Notes: generated from the letters alone by a model not told the origin. Positions 47,013 to 57,285 are shown, numbered from the stretch's first letter. The stretch is DNA of 64,000 nt from Anniella stebbinsi (GCA_029215795.1 JARDYH010000004.1:215366517-215430516), one strand, 5' to 3'. A program made the numbers and translations.

Positions 47013-48137
47013 GTTTTTGCCTGCTCCTCCCAAACTGGCAAAACCAAAGAGATTCCTTACAGTTCAGGTGTTTCTTACGGTTCAGGAGTTTGTAGCTCCG
47101 TTTGTTACAAAACAAAATAAAAATTTTAAAACAGTAAATTTGTAATAATTGCTTGAATACACTGTACTTTTAATATACCAAATGTGATCATTTCCCCCCA
47201 GAAAAAAACGGAGTGGGGGAAACAACATTTTTTTCCATGGCTTCAAAACTTCCAGGAATTTTACATCTCTATGCGGGGGCAAAGTGAGGTCCAACAACCC
47301 TCTCAGCGAACATGTGCATCTTTGGCAACACAGAGAAGTTGCATAGTAGACCTCAATGTGGAAAGTCCTCTCTAAAGCTAACAAGCTCGAGACGTACCTA
47401 TCTTGGGCCTAGGCCAGGAGTGCACAAGGGTCGCAAGTGATGCTGACTGTGGGATCAGGAGCTGTAGATGAACACACAAGTGATCACTCGTTCCTCACTG
47501 CTAGCAATCCTGACAGAGGTCCCTCATTTTTCGTTGCTGCTACCAATAAGGAAAGAGCAACCTGCATCAGCATCTCTGGAAGAGAGAAGACTTGCAATCT
47601 GTATTGGCAGTGGCAGTGGCTACGTCTACAATATTACAACCTCTGGGAAATCGGGGCTGGGGGGGATTCAGTGGTGGGACTGAGAGCTCCTTAGGAACCA
47701 CAGTTAAGGCCTGGGGGTGAGTGCGGGTTGTCCACACCTGGCTTAGGCTACGACAATGAAATCACTGCAGTAGTCCAAAAAGTAACACTAGCATGATAAC
47801 AATAAACCTATTGCCGTGTTAGTTTGGGGTGCGTGGGTGGGTGCCCCCCCCCCAGACCTATATGGCTACCTACAGTTTTTGGGTCACAATCTAATTTTTG
47901 CAGTATGTCCCAAGGCTCTTGGAGGGTGGGCGGTGGGGGGGGGGGGGGAGCATATTGGAGGAATCCAAGCTACGCAACTTCTGCCCAGCCCAGTTCTCAC
48001 CACAAAACCGGTTAAGCAACACGTTCTCAGCTGGAGACAGTAGTCTATTAAATAAAACCCTAGCAATACTTGAAAGGTAATGCGCAGACACAACTAAAGT
48101 GAAATGAAATAGCACACAAACAAATAGAAGATCTTAC
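46166..48137. other. Intron 1, no recognisable element except simple repeats
   Basis: Includes a TA microsatellite at 46974-47009 and poly-G at 47936-47949. 46690-47260 is AT-rich and contains an imperfect inverted relation ('ccggaaaccccccctggaaaaaattgg' near 46695 and 'ggcttcaaaacttccaggaattttacatctct' near 47238). Confidence 0.45.
46974..47009. repeat. (TA)n microsatellite
   Basis: About 18 uninterrupted TA units. Confidence 0.9.
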
Positions 48138-48269
48138 GCAATCGTATTTCTGCCTGTATTAGCAGAAGCTGCAGTTTTTCAATACACTGCATCTGGACCT
48201 GATCGCGAGAGTAGAAGGGCGTCATCACCTTCTCCAAGCTGTTGCCCGCTTCAGTGTTATTTGCATCGT
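48138..48269 (-). CDS. Candidate protein-coding exon of unknown gene
   Basis: I do not recognise this. The minus strand has a pyrimidine tract ending gggcccagcag before 48269 (a tandem acceptor; the alternative start is 48272) and donor TTGC|GTAAGA after 48138. The 132 bp between are open in one frame and encode, in pieces, NNTEAGNSLEKVMTPFYSRD followed by QVQMQCIEKLQLLLIQAEIR. This has amphipathic, helix-forming character in the second half and balanced amino acid use unlike repeat-derived frames. Both ends are phase 1, so it would be a symmetric cassette exon. Spliced between AFF1 exons 1 and 2 it would enter in phase 2 and hit TAA after four codons, so it is not canonical AFF1 coding sequence. 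It could be an exon of a nested or alternative gene on this strand, a non-coding or NMD exon of AFF1, or a chance frame. Confidence 0.45.
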
Positions 48270-48574
48270 CTGCTGGGCCCAAAGGGTTGAAGAAAAGGGG
48301 GCAAGGAAAACAATGCACCTGTCTTTGATTTGGGAAATTTTGCGGAGATGAACAGCCACAGCACCATGCCAAGGTTCATGCCTGTACCTGCAAGTTGACC
48401 CATCAGACCTGGGAACATTTCTTCCAAACCTCACATTGAGGGAAAGGCGTTGTGGTTATTCAAGAGAAAAACACTCTGTGCAAGCTCAAAGGCATTCTCT
48501 CCATTACTATGCTCTAAGCAGTGAGAACTGCAACTGAAAGTAAAGGTTATACCTCTGTGGCTCAAGTTAAGATC
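48270..48574. other. Intron 1, no recognisable feature
   Basis: Open frames extend into this stretch on the minus strand but do not continue the exon-like composition. Confidence 0.4.
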
Positions 48575-48695
48575 TAAGCCAGCCTTCCCTAGGTGCCTTC
48601 CAGATATGTTGGACTACAACTCCCAGTCATTGGCCAAGTTGGCTGGGGATGCTGAGAACTGAAGTCCAACATATCTGGAAGCTGGGGAAGGATGT
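48575..48695. repeat. Palindromic interspersed element (type 1)
   Basis: Left 'agccttccctaggtgccttccagatatgttggactacaactcccag' and right 'ctgaagtccaacatatctggaagctggggaaggat'. A clean copy with arms of about 40 bp. Confidence 0.7.
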
Positions 48696-48799
48696 GCTAA
48701 TCAGCCGTTTTAAAGGTGTTGCTCTGATTAAAGCTTTGCACTGTGGCCAACAAAAGGAGACATACCCCTACTATAAATATATAGCAGCCTTACACCACC

Positions 48800-49215
48800 A
48801 TTATTATTATTATTACTATTATTATTAATAATTATTATTATTATTTTCCAGACATGACAGGCTTTGCCAAGTCATACTGTCTTTTATTGATTCAGGAATT
48901 TCCTGACAATTGAGCATGTTTTAATTATGACTGCATTCTGGATGTTGGTGTGGACGTATTCTGGTAGGCCCATTTTCTGGAGGTTTTCTGTATAGTTTTT
49001 TGATGTGATGCCGGTGACTGATGTGACTAATGGAATAACTGTGACCTTTTCCTCTTGCCATAGTTCTTTTGACTTCCATGGCCAGTGGTGTATATTTCTC
49101 TCTCTTTTCTTCTTCCTTTTCAACAACATTTTTGTCATTCGGTATTGCTATGTCGATGAGGTCTGTGTGTTTTTCTTTTTTGTCTATGACCGTTATGTCT
49201 GGTCGGTTGCAAGAT
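48800..49215 (-). mobile_element. R4/Dong-like LINE fragment with restriction-like endonuclease
   Basis: Minus-strand translation reads CNRPDITVIDKKEKHTDLID (49215-49150) then IAIPNDKN, EKREKYTPLAMEVKR and further. The RPD...D pattern with the following IDIAIP is the PD-(D/E)XK-type endonuclease found C-terminal to the RT in R2/R4-group LINEs. Clade assignment to R4/Dong is an inference. The 3' end runs into an ATT/AAT microsatellite (48800-48846), which fits R4-group elements with trinucleotide tails. The RT domain is absent. Confidence 0.65.
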
Positions 49216-49640
49216 ATTGTTGTTGTTGTTGTTGTTAATATTATTGTTATTATTTCTATACCGTCCCATAGCTGAAGCTCTCTGGGTGGTTTACAAAGTT
49301 TAAAAAATGAAAAACTATGCAAAATTTAAAAACACACAACAGACCATACACACAGAGACAACACACATCTAAAAACAACTTGCAGCCATCAGCCAAACCA
49401 TAAAAACTAATCCAGGATAAAAAAAAATTCACATGGTGTTAAATGTCTGGGAAAAGATAGAAGTCTTGGCCTGGCACTGAAAAGCTAGCAATGATGGTGC
49501 CAGGCAGGCCTCATCGGGGAGATCATTCCACAATTGGGGGAGGGGGCACCACTGAGAAGTCCCTCTCCCTTGTTGCCATCTTCTGAGCCTCCCTCAGAGT
49601 AGGCACCCTGAGGAGGACCTTAGATGTTGAGTGTAATGTA
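49216..49640 (-). mobile_element. L2-clade LINE 3' end, minus orientation
   Basis: 'ctataccgtcccatagctgaagctctctgggtggtttac' (inverse L2 tail) is followed by, inverted, the ORF2 C-terminus words 'gccaggcaggcctcatcggggagatcattccacaattgggggag' (compare 'gtggaacgatctccctgtcgaggcccgcctggc' in the 40630 copy) and 'agaagtccctctcccttgttgcc'. A (TTG)n run sits at its tail (49216-49246). Confidence 0.75.
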
Positions 49641-49653
49641 TAGATATGATTAT

Positions 49654-49759
49654 CAAGGAAACCTGGGAATTGTAGTTTGGTAACTGTGCAAAGCATGCTC
49701 TATGAGAGATCGCCAGTGTTTGCCCCCATCTCAGGACTACAGTTCCCAGGGTTCCTTGT
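49654..49759. repeat. Palindromic MITE (type 3)
   Basis: Left arm CAAGGAAACCTGGGAATTGT and right arm (inverse) CAAGGAACCCTGGGAACTGT continue into GTAGTTTG / GTAGTCC. Different from types 1 and 2. Confidence 0.75.
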
Positions 49760-52094
49760 GGGGGAGGGGGGGAAACAGAGAGTGAATAACTGTTGAATCA
49801 CTTAAGTGTTTACAGCATACCCAGCGTGGCAGAGCTATCCAGCCATGCCCCTTTTCCCTGAAAAAGATGCCCTTGTGTGGATTTTTAATTGTAGCTTTCT
49901 CCTCGTTCTAAGTTGCCCTGGAAACTTGGTAGAAGGTTAACTAATAGTTATGGAAAGTAAGAAAGACAGGGACACACACTTTTATTGTCCTCTTATAACT
50001 ATAAATTCTTAAGTGCGGCATTGCACCAGGGCTAAGGGCCGAAGGTAAACCTAGGGCAAAGAGTTTCTGGAAAGACCCACACCTGCCCATTCCAGTTCAG
50101 GCCTGCTTTGAACTCTGCTCTCATGAAGTGTGCTAATGTCAGAGCTCCAACTCCTGTTTTTGCACCAATAGTGGAGTTTCCTCTAAGCACTTACATAGGA
50201 GGATGGTGAGTAATAGGCACAACTGTACTCCATTAAAAAAAAAGGGGGGGGGGAAACACAACTGATTCAGCTTTCTGGAAATTTTCTACCCATTGCAAAT
50301 GATTTAAAGACACTCAATTCAGCTTAATAATTTCTTCGTCATTCGCATTCATGTCATCTTCCGTGGGTGGCATAAATTAATTTGTTTTTAGGATGCCTTG
50401 GAAATGAACAGAAAATGACACTCTTATATTATGCTTTTAGGCACGGAAAATATTTCACCTGTGATAAAAAGTTTAGGGCTAAAATGGGTGACATATTACT
50501 TTAGGAAATAATTCCCATCGTATTGCAATCTGTGACCCTCTCCCTTTACCAGGGTCACTTTAAATATCACTATTTCCATTTTAATACCGAATATTTCTCA
50601 GTGGCTATCTATCGAAACCCAGATTTCTAAGACTCTTGGACAATGATTAATTTTATTCTGCTATCACCAAAGTAATGAAGGTCAGGACTAAGAAAACAAC
50701 AACAGCCCAGAAGATACACAACTATAAGAACAAGATGGTCCTATGCACACATATCGGTGGCAAATCTTGGGTTGTTTTAACCATGATTTGCTGTAGCATG
50801 TGCCTGGCACATGCCACAGTGTTTTTTTGAATACTCAACCTCTAATCAGACCTATTGGGGACTGCTACATGACATCCGAACCTGGACACTATAGGTTGAT
50901 TGTAGGTTATGCAACCTACAGTTAACCTAAGTACTAACTGTAGACACAGAGTGCCCAATCCAGATCTTGAAAGTCCTTCACACCCCACACTAAGGTTCCA
51001 AATTACTTTAGTTCCCCTGCAACTACTCTAGAGTAAAACCAGGGGGAAATGTAGCTGCTACATACAAATTTAAAGTAAGGCCTGATTTAGCCCCCCTATA
51101 TCATTCTTGAAAACAGGGCTGTAGAGAATGACTTGTCTGCTTGTGACCAGGAGGGGAGCTTTTGTAAAATGGAAGGCATAATGAGGTGGAAAGAGTGTGA
51201 GTGTTACCACTGCAGATGGAGGATGTCATATTTTTAAGTGCTCCTGTATTTTTTTTAAGTTGTATAAGCAGAAAACTAGCACAATAGTGAGAAAGTAATT
51301 AGAGAACTGGGATCAAGGTTGGTGAAAGACTCAAGAGGGCCTTCTGCATAGTGCTTTGCCACCAGCATGTGTGACCGCTACAGCCCCAGATTCACTAGTC
51401 ACTTCCCTCTCCCCAAATGCACTTACCACTGGAGGCAACACTTTGGGGATGGTGGCCACTATATTATATCTACAAAAAATGCACCGCCTGACATCCATGT
51501 TGGGCATTGCATTGTGGGAAATGTCACATGGCGGCCTCCTGGCGCTGACTGGAGCAGAGAGGCTGCTCAGCATCCATCCCAGAAGTGCCAGCAGGTAAAC
51601 AAGCCTGAGGAGGGGGGTGAGCAACTGGTGGCTGCAATGCCATGGGGTGGGGGGGAACGGGACAAGTGGAGAAGGCAGCAATGCCAGCTGGAGGCCTAAG
51701 CCTGATGGTGAAACCATGTCGAGGGACCAGTCAATATGGGTGGCTGATCCTGAAACCAGTTCACTTTTTGCTTACTCCTTATAGTGCTAGTTTTCTATTG
51801 AATTGGAACACGCGAAACAATTTCATCTCCCACCAACAGTCTGGAATGGTACAATCTACAGCCCACCACCTCATTAGGTTGTCTGTGTAAACCAGGCTGA
51901 AGGAAGTTGATGGTTTTCCCCCACTACGCCATCGGTGCACCACCAGTGACTATTATACGTATATGTGGGCATGCAGCTATGTGTGTTCTTTGAGGTCAAG
52001 TAAATTTTGTGGGTTCTGAATGCGTTCTGATCAATATAAATATATGGACCCCAACATTCACAGCGTCACAAGAACAGCAGAGGGCTGTTTACCA
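49760..52094. other. Intron 1, no recognisable feature
   Basis: About 2.3 kb. 50755-50930 contains 'tcttgggttgttttaaccatgatttgc', resembling the GGTTCrCAy MITE interior. The rest is unrecognised. The open frames at 51331-51717 have no recognisable motif. Confidence 0.45.
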
Positions 52095-52250
52095 AACAAA
52101 AATAGCTAACCTTGCATACATTTACTCGGAAGCAAATCTCATAAAATTCAATGGGAGTTACTCCCAGGTAAGTATGCACAAAATTGCAACCTAACAGTGC
52201 AATCTTAGGCACTTTTACTCAGCCGTGAGTTCCACTGAGGTCAACGTGTA
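52095..52250. repeat. Short interspersed repeat ('caatgggagttactcccag' type)
   Basis: 'ttactcggaagcaaatctcataaaattcaatgggagttactcccaggtaagtatgcacaaaattgcaacctaacagtgcaatcttagg' has internal self-complementarity. Fragments of the same words occur at 8975 and 24505. Confidence 0.5.
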
Positions 52251-52429
52251 GGTATGATTACCTAATCTTTAAATCAGATTAGACAGTGCCTCTTTAGGGG
52301 AAGGAAATATTGGGTGCCTCAAAATAGGTGCCTGGCGCCATCACAATTAACCATATGATTGAGGCTGCACACAGAACCCAATCCTACAAGGGAATTTGCA
52401 CATGGAATCCATACACAGATCTCTCTTGG

Positions 52430-52591
52430 GTTGTTGTAGTGGTTTTAAATGTATGTGTGTATTGTGTGTATGTTGTATGTTTTTGCTGTTTTAATTTTTG
52501 TATAGTTTTTAATTGTTTTAATCCTATGTAAACCGCCCAGAGAGCTTTGGCTATGGGGCGGTACACAAATGTAATAAATAAATAAATAAAT
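52430..52591 (+). mobile_element. L2-clade LINE 3' tail
   Basis: Nearly identical to 41110-41279, including 'gtatgttgtatgtttttgctgttttaatttttgtata', 'taaaccgcccagagagctttggctatggggcggtacac' and (AAAT)n. It implies a very short insertion of the same subfamily. Confidence 0.85.
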
Positions 52592-54619
52592 GCTATTTGT
52601 GATATCCTTTAACTAATTCCCAACAACCTTTTGCTCATGGGGAAAAACAGGCAGCACACAAAATACATAGGCATTTATTTACTATAATGCATCAGATCGG
52701 TAAAGTTTTTCCTCTAGGTAAAGAAGGATCAGTGTGATCCCATGCTTCTCTTGTCTGTCTGTCTCTCTTTCTCTCCTCCACCCCCGGCTCTGCTGCCAAG
52801 CTCTCTCCCCATCATCTGCAGGGAAAAGAGAAGCCAGAGTCTGGCCTGGATTACATAAATGGCCTCTCCTGCTCGGAAAGTAATTTGGCTTCTGGAGACC
52901 TGTCACTGGACAATCTGTAACGCCACAAAGGAGCTGCTGTCAAGGTTGGTGTATCTGACTGTCCTCAATAAATGCCACTGAAAATATACGCCTGCAGATC
53001 CATAATGTTCTCCTCCTTGCTGGGTTTGTGTTTTTGTTTTGTTCTTAATTGCCACACGGAAAAACATTTTCTCTCTCTGCAAAGAACAGAGTATATTTGC
53101 ACAGGAGGAATGGCACATACTACTGCCCTTCCAATACCATACAGATACCAAACAGGGCTAGGTTCAATCATGTTTCCTCCTAAATGACACAAATAAAGCT
53201 AGATGGGATGCTCTGCTGTTCTCCACTGCACCCCAAACTCTCCAAACCCATACTGTGCATCATACGCTTAAAGGCAAAAGGTCGGCGCTTTTATGAACTG
53301 CACAGCATTCTAGAAGATGAAGAAAGATGGCCAGCAAGTTATACCTTAAACATAAGTTATAAGCATTCACTGAGGACAAACAAAGAAATGGAGCTTTAAT
53401 ACTTTCAAAACAAAGGCATGTCCAACCAAACATAATCTCCCAGGATATCCATCCCTACTTGGCTTTATTACCAATATTTTCTCCATCAAATTTCATCCTT
53501 CGGTACACAAAGAAAGTTGCACTTATCCCCAACAAGAGTACAGCATCCATTTCTTCACCAATCCCAAATGGGGTGACCAGACATTTTTACCCAACGTGCC
53601 ACTGTCCATATTACCAGGTCCTGGTTTCCAACTGGAGAATACAGGAATCTACATTAATACCAGCCCTGCCAAACTTCATTTTGAAATAGACCGGCTGGTT
53701 TGTTTGTTTTTAAAGGGGGTGGAGAAGACTGGCGGATGTAAATCTGAGGGGTGGAAAGACTGCCCAAACAGTCGCCAGGCTCCTTTAAACAAAGTGAGGC
53801 AAATAACCCACATTTAGCTCTGGGGGTCTGTCAAATAAACCCCTTTTGTATACTCCTGAGAGAAGCGGAGGGCAGCAACATCACTGCTAATGAAAAGGCC
53901 TCCCCCAAGGAGTAATGCAATGTGATCAAAAGAAGCCATTTATAAGATGTATACCTGGATTCATCTCCAGCCCCCTAATTTGACAGTAACTAGAGATAAT
54001 TACCCAGTTTCACTCAGTCTCCACTTCATAGCACCCCCAGAGCGTTTCCAGAGTCCTGACAGAGACTCAGCAGATTACACACACATCCATCTAGCTACCA
54101 TTTTAGGTGGCTGGAGTACAACCCAGAGGAAAATTAAAACATAGAAAATTCTAATATACAGATACACGATCCACTGTGTTAGCATTAGAACATAAAGGGG
54201 AAAAGCACTGCAGGAAGAGTCCAGTCTCCAGCACCTAGAAACAGGAATTTCCAACTGCAATTCTCCTAAGGAGGGTTTTTTTTTTAATGTCTTCCTATAT
54301 TTAAAGAAGACAGAGGTATCCCCTATTTTGGCAGTGGGTAGAGAAGTTTTTTTTAAATAAAAACAACCTTCCTTTTTAAACAACAGGAGAGGTTTTAGTT
54401 TTAGATCCAAATACCTTAAAAAAAAAAAAGATTCCGAAAACTAAACAGCAAAAGTTTTGAGAAACAGGAGAGCAGTTTTAGAACAGGCAGCAATGAAAGA
54501 ATCACACACGCGCGCACACACGACAGCACACACAAGGTGGAAATGAAAAGGAGGCGGAGAAACAAGTATTTATTTATTTTTAAATCAAGATTCCCCTTTG
54601 TTTTGTTCGGAATCCTTAC
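52592..54619. other. Intron 1 near exon 1, no recognisable feature
   Basis: No repeats recognised in the last 2 kb of intron next to exon 1 apart from short homopolymers and a CA/CG run at 54500-54530. The lack of insertions fits proximity to the promoter. Confidence 0.5.
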
Positions 54620-54636
54620 CTTGACTGGGCAGCCAT
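54620..54636 (-). CDS. AFF1: AFF1 exon 1, coding part (MAAQS + split Ser)
   Basis: Minus strand ATG GCT GCC CAG TCA AG|GTAAGG. It encodes M-A-A-Q-S and the first two bases of a Ser codon completed by exon 2, giving MAAQSSLYNEERN, the canonical N-terminus of the MAAQS-type AFF1 isoform. The start codon has a good Kozak context (A at -3, G at +4). The donor CAAG|GTAAGG is near consensus. The 5' UTR continues to higher coordinates; its length and any further UTR exon cannot be fixed without transcript data. The alternative AFF1 N-terminus known in human (an upstream exon ending in Asn before Ser-Leu-Tyr) was not found. Confidence 0.93.
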
Positions 54637-55239
54637 AGTTAAGTTTAGCAAGCCAAACGTCTCCTGTCCATCAGCAGGCTTGGCCTTTCCCTGCGCCCCC
54701 ACCACTCAAAAGCTCCTCGTCCATCTGCTGGCGCGCCTTTGCCCGCACGGACCCCCGCTCTCTGCCTGCTCGGGATGCGCCCCCCACCCCCTTTCTCCCT
54801 CTCTCTCCCCACCACCCAAAGGCGGCTTCCCGAACGAAGCCGCTTTGCCTTCCCTAGTTCAGCCCTGCGCTAATTTGGATAGACATCCGGGCACCCGAGG
54901 GCCTCCTCCAGTCCGGATCGATGCATTGCAAGCCAGGAGGGGAAGGGAAAAAGAGGGAGGGAGGGGAGGCCGCTCCGCAGCTCCACAGGTAATTAGCCAA
55001 GTCCGGGATAGACGTCGGTCGGTCTCCGCTCTTGGCTTCCGCCTGCCTGCAAAGGCGAGCGTGGGACGCGCGTCTCAACCCGCAACTCAAATGGGAGCCA
55101 CCATTGCGCTCTGCCTTCTGGCGAACCCCCTTAAAATCCGCACCTAACTCCCGACAAACGCCCCCCCCTCCCCAAAACAAATTTTAGTTTTGCAGGGGGG
55201 GGTCCCCTCAAATTAAAGTTGGCATGGTACAACCCGCCT

Positions 55240-55249
55240 CCTTAAATGG
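55240..55249. promoter_or_regulatory. CArG box (SRF-type) match
   Basis: CCTTAAATGG fits CC(A/T)6GG exactly. It lies about 0.6 kb upstream of the AFF1 ATG, inside the CpG island. A 10-bp consensus match alone is weak evidence of function. Confidence 0.35.
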
Positions 55250-55285
55250 ACATGTTATTCTGTCAAGGGCGAGAAACACGGGAGG

Positions 55286-55290
55286 ATTGG
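55286..55290 (-). promoter_or_regulatory. CCAAT box on AFF1 strand
   Basis: The minus strand reads tagCCAATcctc, a good NF-Y-type match in promoter orientation, about 650 bp upstream of the ATG. Confidence 0.4.
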
Positions 55291-55392
55291 CTAAGGGAAA
55301 AGGCGCAAGCCCAGCGAGGCGAACCTATCACAGCGGGAAAGGCAGCGAGAGCCGCTTCCCGGATAGACGCCCCGCCTCGCCGGTGAGGAGGA

Positions 55393-55420
55393 GGCGGCGG
55401 CGGCGGCGGCGGCGGCGGCC
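55393..55420. repeat. (CGG)n trinucleotide run
   Basis: About nine uninterrupted CGG units in the CpG island upstream of AFF1; short and probably within the normal range for such promoters. Confidence 0.9.
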
Positions 55421-55716
55421 AGTGCCCAAAGCCTTCACAATGTACAAGCACGCACCAGCCGGGACACGCAGTTCCCTCTGGCCGGGTATTGCTGGCATGC
55501 GCGCATGCATCCGTGAGAGGAGGTCCGTCCCCGGGAACAGAGACAGGGGAGCGGATAAAAGAGGCGGCAATAAAAGAGGCGGCAGCCAGGAGAAAGACAC
55601 TGGAAACTTTTGCGGCACAAAAAAGAGGGGGCGGTGCGGCGTGGGGACACGCGAAGTAGCGCTCAGTTGTTATTGCAACCCGACAAGCGGGGAGAACAAC
55701 AGTGCTCTCAAAAACA

Positions 55717-55790
55717 ACTGCCTTGCTAGATCAGGTCAAGGTCCATCTAAGCTAGTATTCTGTTCCCAAGCAGGGCAGAGAGAGGCGATT
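55717..55790 (-). mobile_element. LINE family 2 3'-end remnant
   Basis: 'cttgctagatcaggtcaaggtccatctaagctagtattctgttcccaagcagg' is a degraded inverse of the family 2 terminus. Confidence 0.45.
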
Positions 55791-55879
55791 CAAAAATCTA
55801 ATTTTTAGGGCGGCAATTGACTGATCGATTAAAACTCCTTTGATGGACTAAAAGGGTGCCTCTCATTTACTGGGCAACT

Positions 55880-55881
<2 letters not shown>

Positions 55882-55913
<32 letters not shown>
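55882..55913. repeat. (TA)n microsatellite
   Basis: Sixteen TA units. Confidence 0.9.
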
Positions 55914-55915
<2 letters not shown>

Positions 55916-56174
55916 ACAAATGCTTACAAAAACTGCAAAATACAAGCATGGCCTTCAGGTAAGGCATCATCCCAAAAGAGGTTTTCTTGTGTGAGACATA
56001 CCTTTTTGTCTCCCACAGGTATGTCTTTAACAAGATCATGCTTGCTACAATAGGTCTTACAAATAAAGAAAATATGCTCCTTGCTTCAAACAATAGAATT
56101 TTACCCATATGAAAAATGTGGATTTAAATCAATAGGGTGATTTACTAAAACTCATATGAGTGATCAACTAAAAT

Positions 56175-56350
56175 TCATTTAGCTGGGTTGCAGGCCTAAT
56201 TCTTTTTAATTCCCTCACACAGTCATGAGGCTCACTGGGTAACCTTGGCCCAGTCTCGGCTTAACCTACCTCACAGGGTTGTTGTAAAAATTAAAGGAAG
56301 GTGGAATGAGAAAATACATGTGCAGTGCAATCAGTTATGCACGTTTAAGT
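56175..56350 (+). mobile_element. MIR/CORE-type SINE fragment
   Basis: 'cactgggtaaccttggcccagtctcggcttaacctacctcacagggttgttgtaaaaattaaaggaag' is the typical central part of MIR-like SINEs, followed by 'aaaatacatgtgc'. Confidence 0.65.
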
Positions 56351-56705
56351 AGCCTGGTTTCTTTGCAATAAAAATAATCCATCCACAGTTGACTTGAGGA
56401 CTTTACCCCAGTTTACAAAAAAGAAAGATAACTCAGTTCTCCAAAAGTTAAATGATGAATGTGTGATTCTTAGCCATGTTACAAAACAGCAGCTATGCGT
56501 ATGGTTATATCCATGCTACACATTTCTAGTCCTTTGGGATGAAAAGATACGTTTGAACTGTACACGGCATGCCTGTTGAAATTTCAGGAGCCAGAAGTGG
56601 TGGATGAACAAGATTTCCATTAGTTAGGGCCAAGGTATCTGTGCCTTCCCTCCCCAGCAATATTAAATTATATAAAATCATTTTTAAAAATGCGTAGTTA
56701 TACAA
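56351..56705. other. Upstream intergenic, no recognisable feature
   Basis: No repeat or gene recognised. Confidence 0.4.
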
Positions 56706-56833
56706 TTAAGGGTGCATGTTTAGACAGAAATAAGTCCTACAACTCCCAGCATCCCCCTGCGAGCCATACTATCTGAAGCATGCTGAGAGTTTTAAGATTA
56801 TTTTTTCTAAACATACCTAGGATTGCACCCTAA
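56706..56833. mobile_element. TIR element with TTAAGGGTGCA ends
   Basis: TTAAGGGTGCATGTTTAGAC at the left pairs with TCTAAACATACCTAGGATTGCACCCTAA at the right. Inside are 'cctacaactcccagcatcc' and its partial inverse 'gaagcatgctgagagtt'. The TTAA at the left edge may be part of a target duplication. Confidence 0.65.
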
Positions 56834-57164
56834 AAGTAATCGTGCAAATTTGTTCAATTTCCATAGTTTATACTGGTTGTAGAATTCACCTTACTTTGCA
56901 CAGTACTTATGACTACTTCGGCAATATGTTCGGCTTTTGTCTAGGCTTAGATATTTTTTTAATGTGACGTATACATCAACTTGCCTATACGTTACAAATA
57001 ACAGAGAGAGCAGTGCAATGAAAATGTTGATGCGTCGCAAATTCTAAGCAGTTTGTGAGGTTTTATAAACCGGGACGCTAGGCAGTGAGAGAATTTTAAG
57101 AGCTGTTTAACTCCTCTCTGGCAAATAAGAAGCAGTTTGCAATGCCTTCTATTGAAAGGTATTT

Positions 57165-57285
57165 TGAAAGGGATCTGTGCCTAGCTGGTGAAGAAGTTAA
57201 AGGGATTTCCTATGCATTGTGTTCCCCGCCTTGATCCGTAGGGAGAGGCGGGTTATAAATAATAATTATTATTATTATTATTCAG
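57165..57285 (+). mobile_element. SINE/LINE 3' tail with (ATT)n
   Basis: 'tccccgccttgatccgtagggagaggcgggttataaataataattatt' is the sense version of the tail at 20544-20690. Confidence 0.6.

Larger units (their letters stand above)
5440..54619 (-). other. AFF1 intron 1 (about 49 kb)
   Basis: Bounded by donor AG|GTAAGG at 54620/54619 and acceptor cccaacag at 5440. A long first intron is usual for AFF1. It is filled with the transposable elements listed below. Only one internal stretch, 48138-48269, looks coding. Long parts with nothing recognised are listed separately. Confidence 0.9.
54637..55690 (-). promoter_or_regulatory. AFF1: CpG island and probable AFF1 promoter with 5' UTR
   Basis: GC- and CpG-dense sequence starts just upstream of the AFF1 ATG and fades near 55.7 kb, in contrast to the AT-rich, CpG-poor surroundings. 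It contains GC boxes (for example GCCCCGCCTC near 55369), a CCAAT box on the AFF1 strand, a CArG box and a CGG repeat. No TATA box at a sensible distance was seen on the AFF1 strand, consistent with a dispersed CpG-island promoter. The open frames through this stretch on both strands are by-products of high GC. Confidence 0.8.

Noticed and set aside
48225..48434. Alternative minus-strand frame over the orphan exon
   Set aside because: Crosses the acceptor and pyrimidine tract and has no plausible splice context; the other frame is the better candidate.
55224..55808. 194-codon open frame on the + strand over the CpG island
   Set aside because: High GC removes stop codons by chance; the composition is Arg/Gly-rich, frames are open on both strands at once, and there is no known motif. 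A divergent transcript is possible but the frame is not evidence for it.
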